NCBI RefSeq assembly: GCF_900156575.1
Contig: NZ_FTNY01000001.1
Location: 1,054,001 to 1,118,000, forward strand
DNA from: Chryseobacterium shigense
Lineage (GTDB): Bacteria; Bacteroidota; Bacteroidia; Flavobacteriales; Weeksellaceae
DNA: 64,000 bases
Reading direction: 5' to 3'
Shown in pieces: positions 61,690-64,000 of this stretch. Position 1 is the first letter of the stretch, and the number at the start of each line of letters is the position of its first letter. The position numbers and the translations under genes were made by a program. Under the pieces are notes generated by a model that had not been told where the DNA came from, did not search any database, and worked only from the letters and a program-made list of their open reading frames with translations.

Positions 61690-63264
61690 TTAGTGTACAC
61701 CACTTAAATCTATTTTTTCTTTGCTTTTTCGTTCTTTTACCAATAAGATAAACGGAATACAAATTAAGAAGGCAATTCCTAAATAAAGGAAAACATCCAT
61801 ATAAGATAATACTGTTGCCTGCTTGGTAACGGTAAGATCCATCATTTTATAAGCTGCATTCATGGCTGCATCGGGAGTCATCCCTTTCGCCATAAAGCTT
61901 GCTTTCAGCCCATTCAGTCTCTGCTGAACATCAAAATCATTGGAATCTAAATGAGATATCAAATTGACTCTGTATTTCTGGCTTGCATTGGCTATAAATG
62001 TGGTGATGGCTGCGATCCCGAAAGATCCTCCCAACTGTCTCATCATTCCTGTAAATGCTGCTCCCTGGCCAATTTCCTGACCTTTCAAGGTGCTTAATGA
62101 TAATGAAGTAATAGGAATAAATAACAATCCCAATCCGGCTCCTCTTACCATCAGCATCCAGAAGAATGCTTCTTTACCGGTATCCGGAGTTAGAATTTTA
62201 TATCCCCAGAAACTATAAACGAAGAAGGTAAATAATCCTAAAGATACCAGGATCTGTTGTTTTACTCCTTTTGAAAGCAACTTCCCAATGATCGGCATCA
62301 TGAAAGCAGTCGTTAATGCTGCGGGAATCATTAATGCTCCGGATTCTAAGGCCGTCCACCCTAAAATACTCTGGGTATACAACGGAACGATAAATGTAGA
62401 ACCATATAAACCAAATCCTAATACAAAGGACATGACGGTTCCAATCCTTAAATTACTGTTTTTCAAAACTCTTAGCTCCACAATCGGATACTTGAAAGTA
62501 AGTTCTCTCCAGAGGAATAATATAAATCCTAAAACGGCTGATACCGTAAACAGGACAATCCAGCCACTGGCAAACCAATCTTCTTCATGTCCTCTTTCTA
62601 AGATATACTGTAATGAACCTACAGTAACTGCCAACAGAGCGATTCCTAACCAGTCTACATCTGAAGCTTTTCGTTTCTCGGCATATTTCGGACTCTTGAT
62701 AAACTGTAATGTCATTAAAGTGGCCGCAATCCCGATAGGAATATTGATATAGAAAATATAAGGCCAGCTGAAATTATCTACAATATATCCTCCTAACGGC
62801 GGACCCAAAGTAGGACCAATAATTACTCCCAAACCATAAATAGCCTGAGCCATACTTCTTTTTTCAACAGGATAGGATTCCGTGATGATGGTTTGCGAGG
62901 TTACCAGTAAGGCTCCCCCACCAATTCCCTGACACAGTCTGAAAAATACCAGCTCCCAGATATTATCTGCATTACCGCATAAAAAAGAAAATACGGTAAA
63001 AATGATAATAGAAGCTGCAAAGTAATTTCTTCGTCCAAACTGTTGGGAAAGCCAGCTTGTCATGGGTACAATAATGACGTTACCAATGGCATATGCGGTG
63101 ATCACCCATCCCACTTCAGAAAGTGTGGAACCCAGGTTACCTTTCATCTCGTTCAGGGCAACGTTCACAATCGTGGAATCCACAATTTCCAGCAAAGCAC
63201 AAAGAATAGCTGTGATCGTAATGATCACTCTTCGGGCTCCATATTCTACTAATGAATCTTGCAT
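61690..63264 (-). CDS. emrB: DHA2-family drug efflux permease (EmrB/QacA type)
   Basis: 524 residues, about 14 membrane helices. Typical DHA2 features: IVDSTIVNVALNEM in helix 1, GWVITAYAIGNVIIVPMTSW, the loop motif FGRRNYF, RLCQGIGGGALLVTSQTII and GPTLGPPLGGYIVDNFSWPY (motif C). Proton-driven export of drugs or similar compounds, working with the membrane-fusion protein encoded just upstream and an outer-membrane channel that is outside the window. Confidence 0.94.
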   Translation of the reverse strand: MQDSLVEYGARRVIITITAILCALLEIVDSTIVNVALNEMKGNLGSTLSEVGWVITAYAIGNVIIVPMTSWLSQQFGRRNYFAASIIIFTVFSFLCGNADNIWELVFFRLCQGIGGGALLVTSQTIITESYPVEKRSMAQAIYGLGVIIGPTLGPPLGGYIVDNFSWPYIFYINIPIGIAATLMTLQFIKSPKYAEKRKASDVDWLGIALLAVTVGSLQYILERGHEEDWFASGWIVLFTVSAVLGFILFLWRELTFKYPIVELRVLKNSNLRIGTVMSFVLGFGLYGSTFIVPLYTQSILGWTALESGALMIPAALTTAFMMPIIGKLLSKGVKQQILVSLGLFTFFVYSFWGYKILTPDTGKEAFFWMLMVRGAGLGLLFIPITSLSLSTLKGQEIGQGAAFTGMMRQLGGSFGIAAITTFIANASQKYRVNLISHLDSNDFDVQQRLNGLKASFMAKGMTPDAAMNAAYKMMDLTVTKQATVLSYMDVFLYLGIAFLICIPFILLVKERKSKEKIDLSGVH

Positions 63265-63285
63265 AGTTTTTTACGATGTAAAAAG

Positions 63286-63379
63286 GTGAATTGTCAATGG
63301 TTAATCAACTTCATTTGTCAATTTTCAATCTCATGTAATCTTCAGCAATTGACTTGCATCAGCAAAATTGACAATTCAC
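63286..63379. repeat. Inverted repeat GTGAATTGTCAAT ... ATTGACAATTCAC between emrA and emrB
   Basis: Perfect 13-bp arms with a 68-nt spacer that itself contains further TTGTCAAT/ATTGAC words. It fills the 134-bp gap between two genes of one operon. Confidence 0.75.
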
Positions 63380-63398
63380 TTATTTCACAGTTTTAATA

Positions 63399-64000
63399 TT
63401 ATTTAAGCGAAACTTCAGCTTTCACATTCATTCCTGTTCTCAGTTTTTTAGCAACGTTCGGATCCAGTTTTACAAAGTCTATTTTAACAGGAAGTCTTTG
63501 TACTACTTTTACGAAGTTACCACTCGCGTTGTCCGGAGGAAGGATAGAGAATGTAGATCCTGTAGCCGGAGAGAATGAACTTACCACTCCGTCAAATTCT
63601 CTATCAGGGAAAGCATCAATCTCGATTTTCACTTTCTGACCTTCTACCATTTTATCAACCTGAGTTTCTTTAAAGTTGGCGATCACCCATTTCTGGTCGT
63701 TCTTCACTAAACTGAACAGCTGAGATCCTGCCTGTAAGTATTGTCCTGCCTGGATAGGAACTTTTCCAACAAATCCATCTTCAGGAGCCAGGATAATGGT
63801 ATAAGAAAGATTAAGTCTTGCATTTTCCACATCCACTTCTCTCTGTTTAGCAACGGAACCGGCAACGCTGATCTGCTGAGAACTTGCAGCAGTCTGAGAA
63901 GAGGCTACATTCGTTTGCTGAGCAATCTGATTTCTCTGATCAACTAAAACCTGTAATTGTCTGTCTGCAGATTGTTTCGCAGCCAAAGCCTGCTCATATT
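63399..64000 (-). CDS. emrA: Membrane-fusion protein, HlyD/EmrA type (5' end outside window)
   Basis: Periplasmic adaptor linking the EmrB permease to an outer-membrane channel. About 200 C-terminal residues are visible; the frame stays open to base 64000 (reading YEQALAAKQSAD), so the TTG at 63986 is not the start. Seen: end of the coiled coil, the lipoyl/barrel segment LNLSYTIILAPEDGFVGKVP, AGQYLQAGSQLFSLVK, FKETQVDKMVEGQKVKIEID and the RLPVKIDF end, as in EmrA. Confidence 0.93.
   Translation of the reverse strand, partial: YEQALAAKQSADRQLQVLVDQRNQIAQQTNVASSQTAASSQQISVAGSVAKQREVDVENARLNLSYTIILAPEDGFVGKVPIQAGQYLQAGSQLFSLVKNDQKWVIANFKETQVDKMVEGQKVKIEIDAFPDREFDGVVSSFSPATGSTFSILPPDNASGNFVKVVQRLPVKIDFVKLDPNVAKKLRTGMNVKAEVSLK

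Overview
The window looks like a chromosomal segment of a flavobacterium (Bacteroidota), most likely Chryseobacterium or a close relative. Evidence: AT-rich DNA, the Bacteroidota promoter pattern TAnnTTTG ahead of several genes, almost no Shine-Dalgarno sequences, many N-terminal signal peptides of the MKK...AQ type, and families typical of the group (GLPGLI protein, GG-leader peptide, DUF6526-like protein, membrane-bound AraC regulators, TQO DoxD/DoxA fusion). No rRNA, tRNA or CRISPR array was seen.

Layout. 1-6.2 kb: the 3' part of mreB, a secreted glutaminase, and a cluster of one unknown small protein with two FAD amine oxidases. 6.2-7.7 kb: a long stretch without an intact gene. 7.7-12.6 kb: a 1629-residue RHS/TcC-like protein with a unique C-terminal tail. 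12.6-21.7 kb: a group of exported hydrolases (three SxxK serine hydrolases and an alpha/beta hydrolase), an AraC regulator with a membrane domain and a stand-alone receiver protein. 22-22.7 kb: a DUF1826-like protein.

22.9-32.9 kb is a visibly more AT-rich island attached to the 3' end of mnmE. The main element (about 24597-32879) carries a tyrosine integrase, an AlpA-like HTH protein, a RepA-like ATPase, a zinc-finger/TOPRIM primase-like protein, an iteron-like block, a terminase-small-subunit-like HTH protein and unknown cargo. It is bounded by an 18-bp sequence (16/18 identical) that covers the FCIGK-stop end of mnmE. Gene order and size resemble phage satellites (PICI-like), with no relaxase and no virion genes. 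To its left, beyond a more degenerate copy of the same site, lies a cassette with a cysteine-rich double-glycine-leader peptide and a GLPGLI protein, so two insertions may have accumulated at one hotspot.

32.9-64 kb is mostly core genome: mnmE; a quinone-reductase/dehydrogenase operon with a Crp-like regulator; Xaa-Pro aminopeptidase; topoisomerase IB; pruA; small lipoproteins; a collar-like secreted protein with a TPR-AraC regulator; an exported thioredoxin; three tandem paralogous C1q-like secreted proteins; FabH; CorA; a patatin with membrane segments; a divergent HxlR/flavodoxin-fold pair; a tag/MazG-like operon; a DoxD-DoxA protein; and an EmrB/EmrA efflux pair whose EmrA runs off the window end. 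Several short dispersed repeats of the kinds common in these genomes lie between genes.
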